NCBI GenBank assembly: GCA_023101725.1
Contig: JALJCO010012847.1
Span: 1 to 64,000, forward strand
DNA length: 64,000 nt
Source of the DNA: Atherinomorus stipes
Lineage: Eukaryota; Chordata; Actinopteri; Atheriniformes; Atherinidae
Direction of reading: 5' to 3'
Made by a program: the position numbers and the translations under genes. Shown here in pieces: positions 58,901-64,000 of the stretch. Numbering within the stretch: position 1 is the first letter of the stretch; each line of letters begins with the position of its first letter. The notes under the pieces were generated by a model, which saw nothing but the letters and a program-made list of their open reading frames with translations, did not search any database and was not told the DNA's origin.

Positions 58901-61900
58901 ACTGGACAGCTTCATGGAGGACAGCTTGTCTCCAGAACTCCCCCACAACTATACATTTGACATAAATACCATCCATCAGACAGACTTCTCCAGCCCGTAC
59001 AGTGGCAGCCAGTTCGTCCTGACCGATAAAAACTTACCGCTCAAGTTCCTCAGCGACGTCAGCCAGGAAGCCCCCCCCACTCCAGATCTTTCCCAGAACC
59101 AGAACTTCCTCGGTCCGAGAGCACCGGAGTCGTCCGGAGGCCGACCTGCCAGCCCCGACCTGTTCGACAGGTCTGAGAACGGGGACTCTGTATCTGACTT
59201 TACTTTGCTCAGCTCGGGGAAAACCAGGAGCAGGGAGGGGTTCAGGAAAGGCCCCGCCCTCAGCCCCTTTCAGGACTTCCACTGTGAGAGGAAGGATTTG
59301 CTCTTCTCAGCTTTGGACCCGGTGCCTTTAAGCTCCGCCTCCTTCGTCTACCACGACAGCTCACCCACCAGCGACCTCCTGGACGGCATCGACGCGCTCA
59401 CCTCCACCACCCCCAGCAGCTCTCCTCGTTCCATCAGCTCGCTGTCGCAGGTGAGGGCGAGCCAGCTGCAGCGGGGGGTGGCGGGGGGCACCCACATTCT
59501 CAAGCCCCTCATGTCCCCCCCGAGCCGGGAGGAGATCCTCAGCACTCTGCTGGACCTGGAGATGTCAGAGGCCTCCTTCCAGGAGCCGTTCTGCAGCGAC
59601 CCCCACGACGCTCCAGGGAAACCAATGTAAGGAAGTTCACATTAACCAGTTTGTCATAGTTGCGGATTTTTCATTAGTTTCAGTTTTTATTTAGTTTTGA
59701 TTTTTTGTTTTTCCGTTTACTTAGTTTTTGTAATTTTTTTGAGCAGGTTTGCTAATTTTTGTTAGTTTTTATTCTTTGTAAAGATTTAGTTTAGTTTTTA
59801 TTAGATTCAGTGTTAGTTTTAGTTTTAGTTTTTTTGAAAATTATACTTGGTGTGACATTCAAAATCATTAGAAAGTCACTCAGAGTAAAACTGGTAGAGC
59901 AAAGTAAACAGATTAAATAGAAATAGATTTCATATCAACCTCAAAGGCTTATATTTTAAACAAATTTACCAAGACTAAAACCAAGTATGTTTTTGCAACA
60001 ATTTTAGTTAGTTTCAGTTTGTTTTGTAACAACACAATACAGTTTCAGTTATGCCCAAGGGTCTTGTTAGGGTTTCTGCTGGACAATGACACCCCCCAAA
60101 TGTTATGAAACTAAAGCTAATACCAGAGGAGGAAGTATCATCTCAGATGCCAGTGTGTTAAAGTAGATGGGAGAACGTATGAATGTTTTATTTAGCATTT
60201 TATACTTTATAACATGTTGATTTATATAATGAATTAACATTTGGAGATCATGTGTGAAAAGATTCATGGAGTTGAAGTGAAACGGCAAATTTCCAGAGGT
60301 TATCGGCAGATAGATGGGTGGTTTTCAGTGAGGTCCTCCTCATCTGATGAGGAATCTGGGACACACAGCTCTGTCCTACTGTCTTTAAACTCATCTCCAG
60401 CTCTGCTTCTGTAGCCGAGCGTTTCTTTGGGGATTTTATTTCATCCAGAAGGAGATAAAAAGTGTTATTTCCAGCAGAAACCCCCAAAAGACCCTTGGGG
60501 TCCAAGTAGGTAGAACAAAGTTTATAACTAGGAGTCACTGCAAGTCTTTTTCCTGGTTTATTCCTCACATAAGAACTTTTTTTTTTTTTTTGTATTGCAA
60601 GTTTTCAGAACTTTCATGTATTTTCCCAAACATTTGTTTATATTCATATATTTCTAAGAAATTCTGAATGCAGGATTCATCCAGGTTCAAAGTTCTTATG
60701 GCATTTTGTTGACATGTTCGTCAAACGTTTTTACGCTGGGATATCTATGTATCACCTCATGATTTACGTACAAAATACTAGGGGTGCACGATGATTATCG
60801 GGCTGATAACAGGAAATTATTACATCGCTCTGATAAGTCTGATATCATGACGACTTGCCTCGATAACGTATATATTCAGGGGTGCAGATGGGATTTTTAG
60901 ACTGAGGGGACCAAATGATTCCAACTCAGTAAGTTATTTTTGTGTAATTTGGGCTTTAACCCCGAAAGAAAGCTTTTTTTCTTTCTTTTGATTTTCAGAT
61001 CGGACGTGCAGAAGTTGAAAATCCCAGTTTTAAGCATTTCTCACTGAGATATTGCAATCGGGGGAAGAAAGCTGCTGCTTCACAGGGGAAGCTCCTCCTT
61101 ATTTTTGACACAAGCTACCCCATACAGTTGGAATTTTTTATTTGGTGTGATTAGGCATGTATGTGTGTTATCATTTATTGGTATCAGTTTTTTAAAAAAG
61201 GTTATTGTGCATCCCTAGAAAAACCTGTTAATGACCAGAAAAACCTAAATTTTCATCACGTTTAAATGTGTTAAATGTGTGGAAATGCTGCTAACCCATC
61301 CTTTCTCCTTTTTTTGCCATTTCTATTAAATATTTAGTTTTGGATTGTAAACTTAGATGCATTTGTGCTTTAATCAAATTTGTGCAGAGCATGCACATTC
61401 GTTACTGTACATGTATGCACATCAACAGGTGCAAGGCTACTGCTGTGGACATGGACAGTAAAGAAGCCTGCACACTTACTCCCAACTGCATTTATTCCAA
61501 CGTTTCGATCCTACTGGATTTTCCTCAGTAGGGTTGAAACGTTGGAATAAATGCAGTCGGGAGTACTTTGCAGAGCATCTATAACACATGAAGCTGCTCA
61601 GATGGAGTGATCTGCTTCCTCATGTCGTGTGTCTGGTAGGCTTTAGCTGAAGTGCAGGGATTCCTCCACTGTATTATGCTTTTCAAACGTTTCAAAAGCC
61701 AACTACAGGCATATATAAGCTGTATGTGGCCCCCCTAGCCCAGGGGTCTGCAACCTGTGGATCCTTGGACCTTCCACAATGGCTCTCAATAACACTGAGT
61801 AAAAGTGATAAATAATCAAGTAATATTTAAAAATATACATGATAGCAAATGTGGGTTTTAGCAGTTTTTTATTGGAATAATTGTACTGTATTTCCACAAC

Positions 61901-63986
61901 TTAAAGTACCAGTACATTTTTCTAGATCTGTTTCTCTTCTCATTAGTTTGAACATTGTCCTTTTTTTTCTTTTCTTTTCTTTTCTACAAACTGTTCTACC
62001 AATATCTACAATTTATGTATTAACCCTTTTTTATACGGCCAAGTCCCATTGAGACATACAGCGGCAGAAGAGCAAAATCCCATAAAAGAAGATGTAACTA
62101 TTTTTCTTTTTGCAAAGGTTTTATCTTTTATTTTGATATTTTGTTTTCCAAAACCTAAAAGTAGAAATAAAACATTAAAAAAAAAAAAAAAAAAAAAACG
62201 GCAACTGTCGTACTGTAAATATGTAAGTATTTCATATAGTAATTATTTGTAAAAAATTGTAATTTGTCATGAAACATTTGCGGCTCTGGATGACTTTTCT
62301 AGCTGGGTTGATGCAAAAATGGCTCTTTGGATTGTAAAGGCCTGCCCTAGCTACTATAGAAACTAATCTGTTACTAATTTTAGCTATCTTATGTGTGTAA
62401 TTTCATAATCTAATTCCTATAGATTCGTATAGATTACTCAAATAAGCATGAATAAAGACAAATAATGCATTAAATGGAGTTTTATGAGGAAGTAACACAC
62501 TAACATGGTTAAATGTTCATGAAATAAATTTTTCATGAAAGGGTTCCTTCAAAGAGATTTGGGTGTGCATGCAAAGGATTGTCAAATAAACAGAATTTCT
62601 TTCTTTTTTTAAAAAATTTTGGACTGTTGAAAGGAAAAGAAATCTCAAAATTGGCAGGTTTGAGTCTGCCGTGTTTCGTTTTCCATTCCAGCCCTGAGAG
62701 ATCTGGTCCTGAGCGGTTCGGTTGTGATGGTATGTTGGTTTTCTCTGCAGGGAGGTGGGGGGCCGGAAGCTGACGGTGGGAACCAGACTGGTGAAGGAAC
62801 TTCCGGAGTTCGGCGGAGACCTGTCGCTGGAGGGTCTCCGTTTCTGGAAGACGGCCTTCTCGGCCATGACGCACCCCGCCGCCACCGTTGCCTCGTCTCC
62901 TCCTCGCAGAGCAGAAAAAACTGAAGGACCGACGGAGCACAAGGACTCCTCAGCCTGCGATAAGAAGGTGGTCCTGCTGCCCTGCAGAAACCCACCGAGC
63001 CGGGAGTGTGTGCAGCTGTGGCTGGAAGCCAGGAAGCAGTACCAGAGTCTGCAGAAAGGCCGGAGGGAGGCGGAGGAGAAGAACTCCAAGAGAAACCAGC
63101 AACCAGCTGCCTCCAGCTCTCCAGCTGTGAAGGTGGAGCAGGGTGGGGGTCTCTCCAGCGTCAGGGCTCAGAGGAGGAAGAAGCTGGACCTGTCCTTGAT
63201 CATCTCTCCTGTGGCCAGTAAAGGCTCACAGAGCAAATCCACAGAGACTAGTCCAGTTTCTGATGAAGGCAGCGTGGGTCTTCAGCTCAATGATGATGAT
63301 GATGATGGTGGTCAGACCACCTCTCCAGAGTCGCCAGAGCTGCCTCCGTGGCAGGAGTCCCACCAGCTGAGCTTCTCACAACCAGACCAGAACAAGCTGG
63401 GTGAAAACTCACCAGAACCTCCATCACCCACACTACAGGAGAGACTGGGAGGAAACCAGTCTCCATCTCCTGTCCATGGCAGGGAGGGGGGGAGGACCAG
63501 CCCCCGCCTCCTGCACAGCACACCATTTCTAAAGAAACCACTAAGAAGTAAGGAAGACCCGGAACCAGTGTGCAGCACTCCCATATGTGAGGGTGAGACT
63601 GAACTCTGCTGTCCACGAGGTAAAAATGTCCTGTTATGGTTCCCAGTTCCTTCACTGGTGTGTGTCTCCCTCTGCAGACGAGCCGGCTCCTCAGAGACTC
63701 CAGCAGAGGAGGCGGAGCCAGGCAGATCCACTGAGGAGAGTCCTGCTGACCACACAGATGAAGGTGTGATCAGGGAGCCAGCTGTCCCAGTCCAGCCGCT
63801 CAGAACCGAGTCTTTGCTTCCCTTCACTGTGTGCTGTCCTGCTCTCATCTTCCTCCACAGAACCAGTTCGCTGCTCTGAATGTGCCAAAGAGGGACCATT
63901 CTCAGATCGAAGGGCCCAGTATAGCCAACTCGTACGGCTTCAAAGTCAGCATGCAGAATCTGCAGGATGCCAAAGCTCTGCATGAG
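17363..63986 (+). CDS. rev3l: DNA polymerase zeta catalytic subunit REV3L, exons 1-16 (3' part outside window)
   Basis: REV3L is the B-family polymerase that extends from mismatched or lesion-containing primers during translesion synthesis, with MAD2L2/REV7, POLD2 and POLD3. Sixteen exons join in frame: 17363-17501, 30760-30949, 31024-31098, 33462-33619, 36564-36705, 39598-39692, 42753-42857, 43747-43831, 50863-50999, 51813-51941, 52229-52466, 54235-54377, 55978-59626, 62751-63592, 63678-63763, 63861-63986. This is 6339 nt, 2113 codons, out of about 3130 residues in human. Exons 1-7 give the N-terminal polymerase domain (from [12 protein letters not shown]). Exons 8-14 give a long, mostly disordered region with a conserved block at about 1015-1080 ([20 protein letters not shown]) and two REV7-binding motifs at 1719-1729 and 1835-1846. 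Exon 16 starts the second N-terminal block ([18 protein letters not shown]). Exonuclease-like and polymerase domains lie downstream. Introns total about 40 kb and are full of transposons. Identification is certain. Confidence 0.97.
17502..20320 (+). other. rev3l intron 1, repeat-poor first part with possible regulatory sequence
   Basis: Intron 1 (17502-30759) is 13.3 kb. Its first part lacks the transposons that crowd the rest. About 19400-19830 is dense in homeodomain-type AT cores (cattaataggataatgag, gctaattacttaatcagg), which could mark an enhancer or conserved non-coding element. This is judged by eye only. Confidence 0.3.
20321..20826 (+). mobile_element. Harbinger-like non-autonomous element, copy 2
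   Basis: Second copy of the element at 8396-8960, with the same ggctacgttcacacgg start. It has the same [16 protein letters not shown] peptide (from 20514) and the same in-frame TGA. Somewhat shorter, with internal deletions. Confidence 0.65.
21170..23286. other. rev3l intron 1, middle part
   Basis: About 21205-21300 holds a MITE-like fragment (gaaccctgtccttgaggg, gtcctgcaggttttag) related to the foldback family at 39236-39444. The rest shows no coding or RNA signal that I can support. Confidence 0.35.
23287..23313. repeat. T27 homopolymer
   Basis: Uninterrupted T run within intron 1, possibly the poly(A) tail of an antisense retroposon or an assembly-sensitive tract. Confidence 0.85.
23702..25365 (+). 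mobile_element. Harbinger-like DNA transposon remnant with Myb/SANT ORF
   Basis: Ends ggggctcatttataaaac and (right end reversed) gggacctcattttaaaag, both followed by tacgca-type sequence. From about 23995 it encodes [20 protein letters not shown] and [11 protein letters not shown], then TGA and a continuing VAAAVNEHN frame. This is the trihelix/Myb-like partner protein typical of Harbinger-type elements. It is split by an antisense LINE 3' end at 24450-24640 and other debris. The transposase was not found. Confidence 0.6.
24450..24640 (-). mobile_element. antisense LINE 3' end
   Basis: Contains aaatactttattaatcccag and gaagggaaattcagtg. This is the reverse complement of the LINE 3' tail found at about 4040-4092 (gaatttccctcctgggataa), so the two are members of one LINE family in opposite orientation. 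Confidence 0.65.
27105..28147. mobile_element. hAT-type element with a second element nested inside
   Basis: Left end taactgtaacgttacac with ttcacggttcggtatgtac, right end (reversed) tagggctgtaacagtacg with tgtcgaaccgttcagtac, giving matching terminal blocks about 1 kb apart. Inside, cagtgttttccttaac (about 27289) and ggggggaaacactg (about 27956-27969) look like the ends of another hAT. Clear target duplications were not found. Confidence 0.5.
29734..29945. repeat. long foldback (inverted repeat), copy 1
   Basis: Arms of about 100 bp (29734-29833 and 29847-29945) separated by 13 nt; the inner junction is gtgtgtctga ... tcagacacac. Outer parts read ggctttatacacacagctcc and its complement. A diverged copy lies at 32914-33119. 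Probably a foldback MITE. Transcribed in rev3l intron 1, so it would form a long RNA hairpin. Confidence 0.85.
30216..30297. mobile_element. solo hAT-MITE end
   Basis: tctgattagtcgactaatcg and tcatttgtggcagccct match the ends of the element at 15778-16657; the body is missing. Confidence 0.55.
30760..30949 (+). CDS. rev3l: rev3l exon 2
   Basis: Residues 47-110: [20 protein letters not shown], then GQQPERHL and [13 protein letters not shown], ending LVSGM. Acceptor ttttgttgcag, donor gtaagt, phase 2. Confidence 0.97.
31024..31098 (+). CDS. rev3l: rev3l exon 3
   Basis: Residues 110-135: [20 protein letters not shown] then HMVKR. Acceptor ttgtctttcag, donor gtgagg, phase 2. Intron 2 upstream is only 74 nt. 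Confidence 0.97.
31330..31455. mobile_element. fragment of the pseudo-repetitive CGATAC-type hAT MITE
   Basis: accaataccgatactttttt and ttggccgatacaggcagccg resemble the ends of the elements at 33843-35677 and 47948-48606. One end only. Confidence 0.45.
31591..32079. mobile_element. Tc1-type MITE, copy B
   Basis: Same family as 13080-13696, with a decayed left end (tattcataccccctcaaat) and a right end ggacaactgta. The interior transposase remnant is interrupted by a run of 24 C at 31886-31909. Confidence 0.72.
31886..31909. repeat. C24 homopolymer
   Basis: Uninterrupted C run inside the Tc1-type MITE; sister copies have a short purine/pyrimidine stretch at the same point, so the run arose in this copy. 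Confidence 0.85.
32201..32719. mobile_element. Tc1-type MITE, copy C
   Basis: Ends TACAGTCGTCCTAAAAAATG and gaggactgta. The minus-strand interior reads [22 protein letters not shown], a Tc1 transposase C-terminal remnant. It lies about 120 bp from copy B in intron 3. Confidence 0.78.
32914..33119. repeat. long foldback, copy 2
   Basis: Diverged copy of 29734-29945: gggctctatgcacagctcc and tttcctgtctttcaatactg pair imperfectly with the second half. Same central ctgattaatccagg / cctggattaatcag element. Confidence 0.75.
33462..33619 (+). CDS. rev3l: rev3l exon 4
   Basis: Residues 135-188: [46 protein letters not shown]. Acceptor ttctgttttccag, donor gtaaga, phase 1. Confidence 0.97.
34052..34415. 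mobile_element. hAT MITE in intron 4 (first nested)
   Basis: Ends TAGGGATGTAACGATATG and taatcgtgacatcccta, with 8-bp target copies TTCGACCC (34044-34051) and TTCAACCC (34416-34423). Confidence 0.82.
34534..34964. mobile_element. hAT MITE in intron 4 (second nested)
   Basis: Ends TAGGGCTGCATGATTCTGG and cgatttattttgcaccct, with target copies GCTCCGGC (34526-34533) and GCTCCGTC (34965-34972). Confidence 0.8.
36564..36705 (+). CDS. rev3l: rev3l exon 5
   Basis: Residues 188-235. Starts [13 protein letters not shown] and ends [14 protein letters not shown], the last part matching human LFRWEQDEIPS. The middle is poorly conserved. Acceptor gtttcttttccag, donor gtgagt, phase 2. Confidence 0.93.
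37204..37980. mobile_element. dispersed repeat (GTTTACATGG-type), copy 1
   Basis: Shares about 600 bp with 50040-50660 (for example gctgaatcagaaagttgtgagg, split here as gctgaatcagaaag/ttgtgagg, and gaggatcagctgct). Its ends read gcgtttagatgg and tccgtgtaaacgta. Probably a non-autonomous DNA transposon; superfamily unknown. Interrupted by a SINE tail fragment at 37247-37369. Confidence 0.65.
37247..37369 (-). mobile_element. L2-tail SINE fragment with 10-bp target duplication
   Basis: Antisense copy of the tail seen at 54812-54937 (ggcgacctgtccagggtgta to ctggataagcggtacagaaa). Flanked by GCTTTCGATT at 37237-37246 and again at 37370-37379. The paralogous site near 50058-50075 is empty. Confidence 0.82.
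38040..39227. other. rev3l intron 5, no recognised feature
   Basis: Mixed AT-rich sequence with possible MITE debris at 38110-38290 (aatcagatatctgggagtaa); nothing supported beyond that. Confidence 0.35.
39236..39444. mobile_element. small foldback hAT MITE, copy 1
   Basis: Arms gtgtccaaagtcggtcctcg and (right end reversed) gtctccagctctggtccttg pair imperfectly. A perfect 8-bp target duplication ATTATGGT is at 39228-39235 and 39445-39452. Confidence 0.85.
39598..39692 (+). CDS. rev3l: rev3l exon 6
   Basis: Residues 235-267: [20 protein letters not shown] then [10 protein letters not shown], as in human. Acceptor cgtttgcag, donor gtaaga, phase 1. Confidence 0.97.
40595..41880. repeat. partly triplicated segment in intron 6
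   Basis: A block recurs three times with variation: 40600-40740, 41020-41105 and 41697-41850. Shared words are cctagcttggaagaa, gttttcttttt-type T tract, ataatcttttga and gaaatgctcattaat-type sequence. Between the first two lies a common teleost interspersed repeat (about 40743-41005: caactttatttgtatatcg, cgcctcagggcgctt, agggaggaaaacctcc-like). Its family is not assigned. Confidence 0.5.
41390..42060. mobile_element. GTTTACATG-type repeat remnants
   Basis: Repeated words agggtttacatgcccatttt, gtttacatgatgtattttta, catgtaaacgcagctaatca and cgtaaacgccact in both orientations suggest several nested or duplicated termini of a DNA element related to 37204-37980. Boundaries unclear. Confidence 0.4.
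42753..42857 (+). CDS. rev3l: rev3l exon 7
   Basis: Residues 267-302: [20 protein letters not shown] then [10 protein letters not shown], close to human [20 protein letters not shown]. Acceptor ttgtgtccag, donor gtgaga, phase 1. Confidence 0.97.
43747..43831 (+). CDS. rev3l: rev3l exon 8
   Basis: Residues 302-330: [20 protein letters not shown] then ILKEKEFDV, aligning with human TESEKKFQKRLQEILK. Acceptor gatgtgttccag, donor gtaagt, phase 2. Confidence 0.96.
43961..43976. repeat. G16 homopolymer
   Basis: A run of 16 G in intron 8 just after exon 8; likely length-variable. Confidence 0.85.
45058..45941. mobile_element. DNA element with GGTACACACTACAGGA termini
   Basis: Left end ctaggtacacactacagga and right end (reversed) gcaggtacacactacagga, about 0.88 kb apart. 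Interior has repeated gagacttcgtgacgagact-type words. No transposase; superfamily not assigned. It sits in further repeat-like sequence (44885-46530). Confidence 0.65.
46540..47940. other. rev3l intron 8, no recognised feature
   Basis: Mostly non-repetitive by eye, moderately GC. Open frames here show no resemblance to known proteins and no splice context. Confidence 0.35.
47948..48606. mobile_element. hAT-type MITE (GATGCA-CGATCC ends) with nested MITE
   Basis: Ends gatgcagcgatccag and (right end reversed) gatgcaccgatccaac, with repeated ccgataccgatac-like words inside. A target duplication was not resolved. Split by 48154-48452 and a T-rich tract at about 48098-48120. Confidence 0.6.
48154..48452. 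mobile_element. sister copy of the TCTCGCGAGA-bearing hAT MITE
   Basis: Ends TTAGGGGTGGGGAAAAAC and tttttccacccctac, the same family as 9055-9700. Flanks ATATATAT / CTATAAAT are only a partial (6/8) target match. The palindrome has decayed to tcttgcaaga (about 48263-48272) and tcttacaaga. Confidence 0.68.
48960..49580 (+). mobile_element. 3' end of a non-LTR LINE
   Basis: Carries the C-terminal block [27 protein letters not shown] and SLLWLPV-type peptides typical of teleost L2/CR1-like LINEs (compare LDYCNSLL ... LQNAAARLL ... LHWLPV). It ends with ggtgctctataaataaagctgg. Frameshifted. Confidence 0.65.
49814..50021. mobile_element. small foldback hAT MITE, copy 2
   Basis: Same family as 39236-39444; ends CAGTCGTGTCCAAAG and ggagttggacacccctg, with target copies ATATGAAG (49806-49813) and ATCTGAAG (50022-50029). 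Confidence 0.82.
50040..50660. mobile_element. dispersed repeat (GTTTACATGG-type), copy 2
   Basis: Collinear with 37204-37980 but without the SINE fragment, and with small internal deletions. Begins 18 bp after the foldback MITE. Confidence 0.65.
50863..50999 (+). CDS. rev3l: rev3l exon 9
   Basis: Residues 330-376: [39 protein letters not shown], matching human FSAELTLHSEV...QCTPANMVEVH. Acceptor tttctctgttaag, donor gtgagg, phase 1. Confidence 0.95.
51813..51941 (+). CDS. rev3l: rev3l exon 10
   Basis: Residues 376-419: [20 protein letters not shown] then LPLSQTS, as human INEEAILNLMENSQTFQPLTQ. Acceptor tctggcgtacag, donor gtacag, phase 1. Confidence 0.95.
52229..52466 (+). CDS. rev3l: rev3l exon 11
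   Basis: Residues 419-498: [31 protein letters not shown] then [11 protein letters not shown], matching human LLAGLESDGY...NSDDEENEPQIEKEEMELSLVMSQRWD. Acceptor cgtccctgcag, donor gtgagt, phase 2. Confidence 0.96.
52485..52592. repeat. 30-bp minisatellite, about 3.5 copies
   Basis: Unit ctttcaggtaccaggtaaaa followed by ctggtaccag, with period 30 (units start at 52496, 52526, 52556, 52586). It begins about 20 bp after the exon 11 donor. Confidence 0.9.
52600..53511. other. AT-rich intron 11 stretch
   Basis: Very AT-rich (tttattta-type words throughout), with two internally similar halves, e.g. ttatctattttcctgtggga at about 52793 and again at about 53117. This suggests an old local duplication. 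No gene signal. Confidence 0.5.
53512..54000. mobile_element. Tc1-type MITE, copy D
   Basis: Ends TACAGTAATCCTCAAAATTA and (right end reversed) TACAGTCGTCCTCAAAATTA. The minus-strand interior keeps a short transposase remnant with an internal deletion relative to copies A and C. Confidence 0.78.
54235..54377 (+). CDS. rev3l: rev3l exon 12
   Basis: Residues 498-546: [47 protein letters not shown], matching human [27 protein letters not shown]. Acceptor gatgttgcag, donor gtgagt, phase 1. Confidence 0.96.
54812..55605 (-). mobile_element. full-length tRNA-headed SINE with L2-like tail, split by a hAT
   Basis: Bounded by a 12-bp target duplication TAAAAAGAAATA (54800-54811) / TAAAAAGATATA (55606-55617). 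On the minus strand the head has a tRNA-like A box (tggcgtggtgg, 55588-55598) and B box (ggttcaattcc, about 55543-55553). The tail is the L2-like gagcctatcccagc block. Without the nested hAT and one target copy it is about 387 bp. Confidence 0.82.
54938..55336. mobile_element. hAT MITE nested in the SINE
   Basis: Ends TAGGGCTGGACAATTAATCG and ataatcgtccagcccta, with a perfect 8-bp target duplication GGGCCAAC at 54930-54937 and 55337-55344. Removing it restores the SINE consensus exactly. Confidence 0.92.
55871..55960. repeat. (CT)45 microsatellite forming the exon 13 polypyrimidine tract
   Basis: Ninety bases of pure CT end 17 nt before the rev3l exon 13 acceptor (atcctttttgtccgcag). It creates a spurious in-frame SLSLSL peptide upstream of the exon; this is not coding. 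Confidence 0.95.
55978..59626 (+). CDS. rev3l: rev3l exon 13 (giant exon)
   Basis: Residues 546-1762 in 3649 nt, ending CCAAT before gtaagg, phase 2. Conserved islands versus human: LKIRYEDYQ (767), [13 protein letters not shown] (793), [31 protein letters not shown] (1015) followed by [23 protein letters not shown] (1172), [14 protein letters not shown] (1418), [26 protein letters not shown] and the REV7-binding motif [11 protein letters not shown] (1719-1729). Between the islands it is low-complexity and basic or Ser/Pro-rich. The large internal exon is a known hallmark of vertebrate REV3L. Confidence 0.97.
59640..60778. other. rev3l intron 13, first part
   Basis: About 59660-60060 is a T-rich agttttagttttt-type repeat, probably a degenerate interspersed element. 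The rest shows nothing I can support. Confidence 0.4.
60779..61217. mobile_element. hAT-type MITE in intron 13
   Basis: Ends TAGGGGTGCACGATGATTAT and ggttattgtgcatcccta. Flanks (CAAAATAC / GAAAAACC) are at best a decayed target duplication. Confidence 0.65.
61478..61564. repeat. 39-bp stem, 9-nt loop hairpin
   Basis: Arms 61478-61516 and 61526-61564 are complementary over 39 positions with two G-U pairs and one mismatch in the sense RNA; the loop is gattttcct. The stem includes tttattccaacgtttcgat. Could be a foldback element or a miRNA-like hairpin. Confidence 0.8.
61741..62344. mobile_element. hAT MITE in intron 13 (CAGGGGTC ends)
   Basis: Ends CAGGGGTCTGCAACCTGTGG and ttggattgtaaaggcctg, with target copies CCCTAGCC (61733-61740) and CCCTAGCT (62345-62352). 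Contains tggctctcaataac and an A-rich run at about 62177-62198. Confidence 0.8.
62751..63592 (+). CDS. rev3l: rev3l exon 14
   Basis: Residues 1762-2043. Opens [14 protein letters not shown], then [20 protein letters not shown] as in human, then the second REV7-binding motif [12 protein letters not shown] (1835-1846) and [11 protein letters not shown]. The rest is acidic and Ser/Pro-rich. Acceptor ttttctctgcag. The chosen donor gtgaga gives an 85-nt intron; an in-phase donor gtaaaa at 63620 would add nine residues but leave only 58 nt. Confidence 0.92.
63678..63763 (+). CDS. rev3l: rev3l exon 15
   Basis: Residues 2043-2071: [15 protein letters not shown], then [13 protein letters not shown], matching human DTLRRVLLTQAK. 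Acceptor tccctctgcag, donor gtgtga, phase 0. Confidence 0.93.
63861..63986 (+). CDS. rev3l: rev3l exon 16 (last in window)
   Basis: Residues 2072-2113: [42 protein letters not shown], aligning with human NQFAAVNTPQKETSQIDGPS...YGFKVSIQNLQEAKALHE. Acceptor tcttcctccacag, donor gtgatg. The window ends 14 bases into the next intron. Confidence 0.94.
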
Positions 63987-64000
63987 GTGATGCCGCTCAG

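Noticed and set aside
63312..63983. 223-codon minus-strand ORF
   Set aside because: Antisense shadow of rev3l exons 14-16, running through introns 14 and 15.

Overview
This is vertebrate, almost certainly teleost fish, nuclear DNA. It holds one complete gene and most of another, both on the + strand: traf3ip2 (Act1/CIKS, the IL-17-receptor adaptor) and rev3l (catalytic subunit of DNA polymerase zeta). Both were recognised by translating exons and comparing them with the remembered human proteins. The two genes are also same-strand neighbours in human 6q21, so the pair looks like conserved synteny. Teleost origin is inferred from the 72-97 nt mini-introns and from abundant hAT, Tc1/mariner, Harbinger-like, L2-like and tRNA-SINE elements. 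The species cannot be named.

Layout. 1-2644: upstream flank with repeat debris, a possible traf3ip2 promoter and one unexplained exon-like ORF. 2669-10765: traf3ip2, nine coding exons, 404 predicted residues, SEFIR domain in exons 5-9. 10766-16790: 3' UTR and spacer with a diverged tandem array, two poly(A) signals, a CTCF-like motif, a Tc1-type MITE and a hAT element. 16790-17362: CpG-rich, ETS-motif rev3l promoter/leader with three closed upstream ORFs. 17363-63986: rev3l exons 1-16, 2113 codons in frame, including a 3649-nt exon 13 and two REV7-binding motifs. The polymerase domain lies beyond the right edge. The exon phases of both genes are consistent at every junction.

Nearly everything else is mobile DNA in introns. 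Ten hAT-type insertions can be bounded by 8-bp target duplications (0-1 mismatch), several nested up to three deep. A Tc1 element interrupts an antisense L1-type fragment, and a SINE insertion can be compared with an empty paralogous site in the same window. No second host gene, CRISPR array, rRNA or functional tRNA gene was seen. I found no convincing undescribed gene system. The items most worth checking are architectural: a mini-intron inflated by nested hATs, a CT-repeat acceptor that forces a distant branch point, the rev3l uORFs, intronic hairpins and a MITE family carrying a CpG-palindrome promoter motif.
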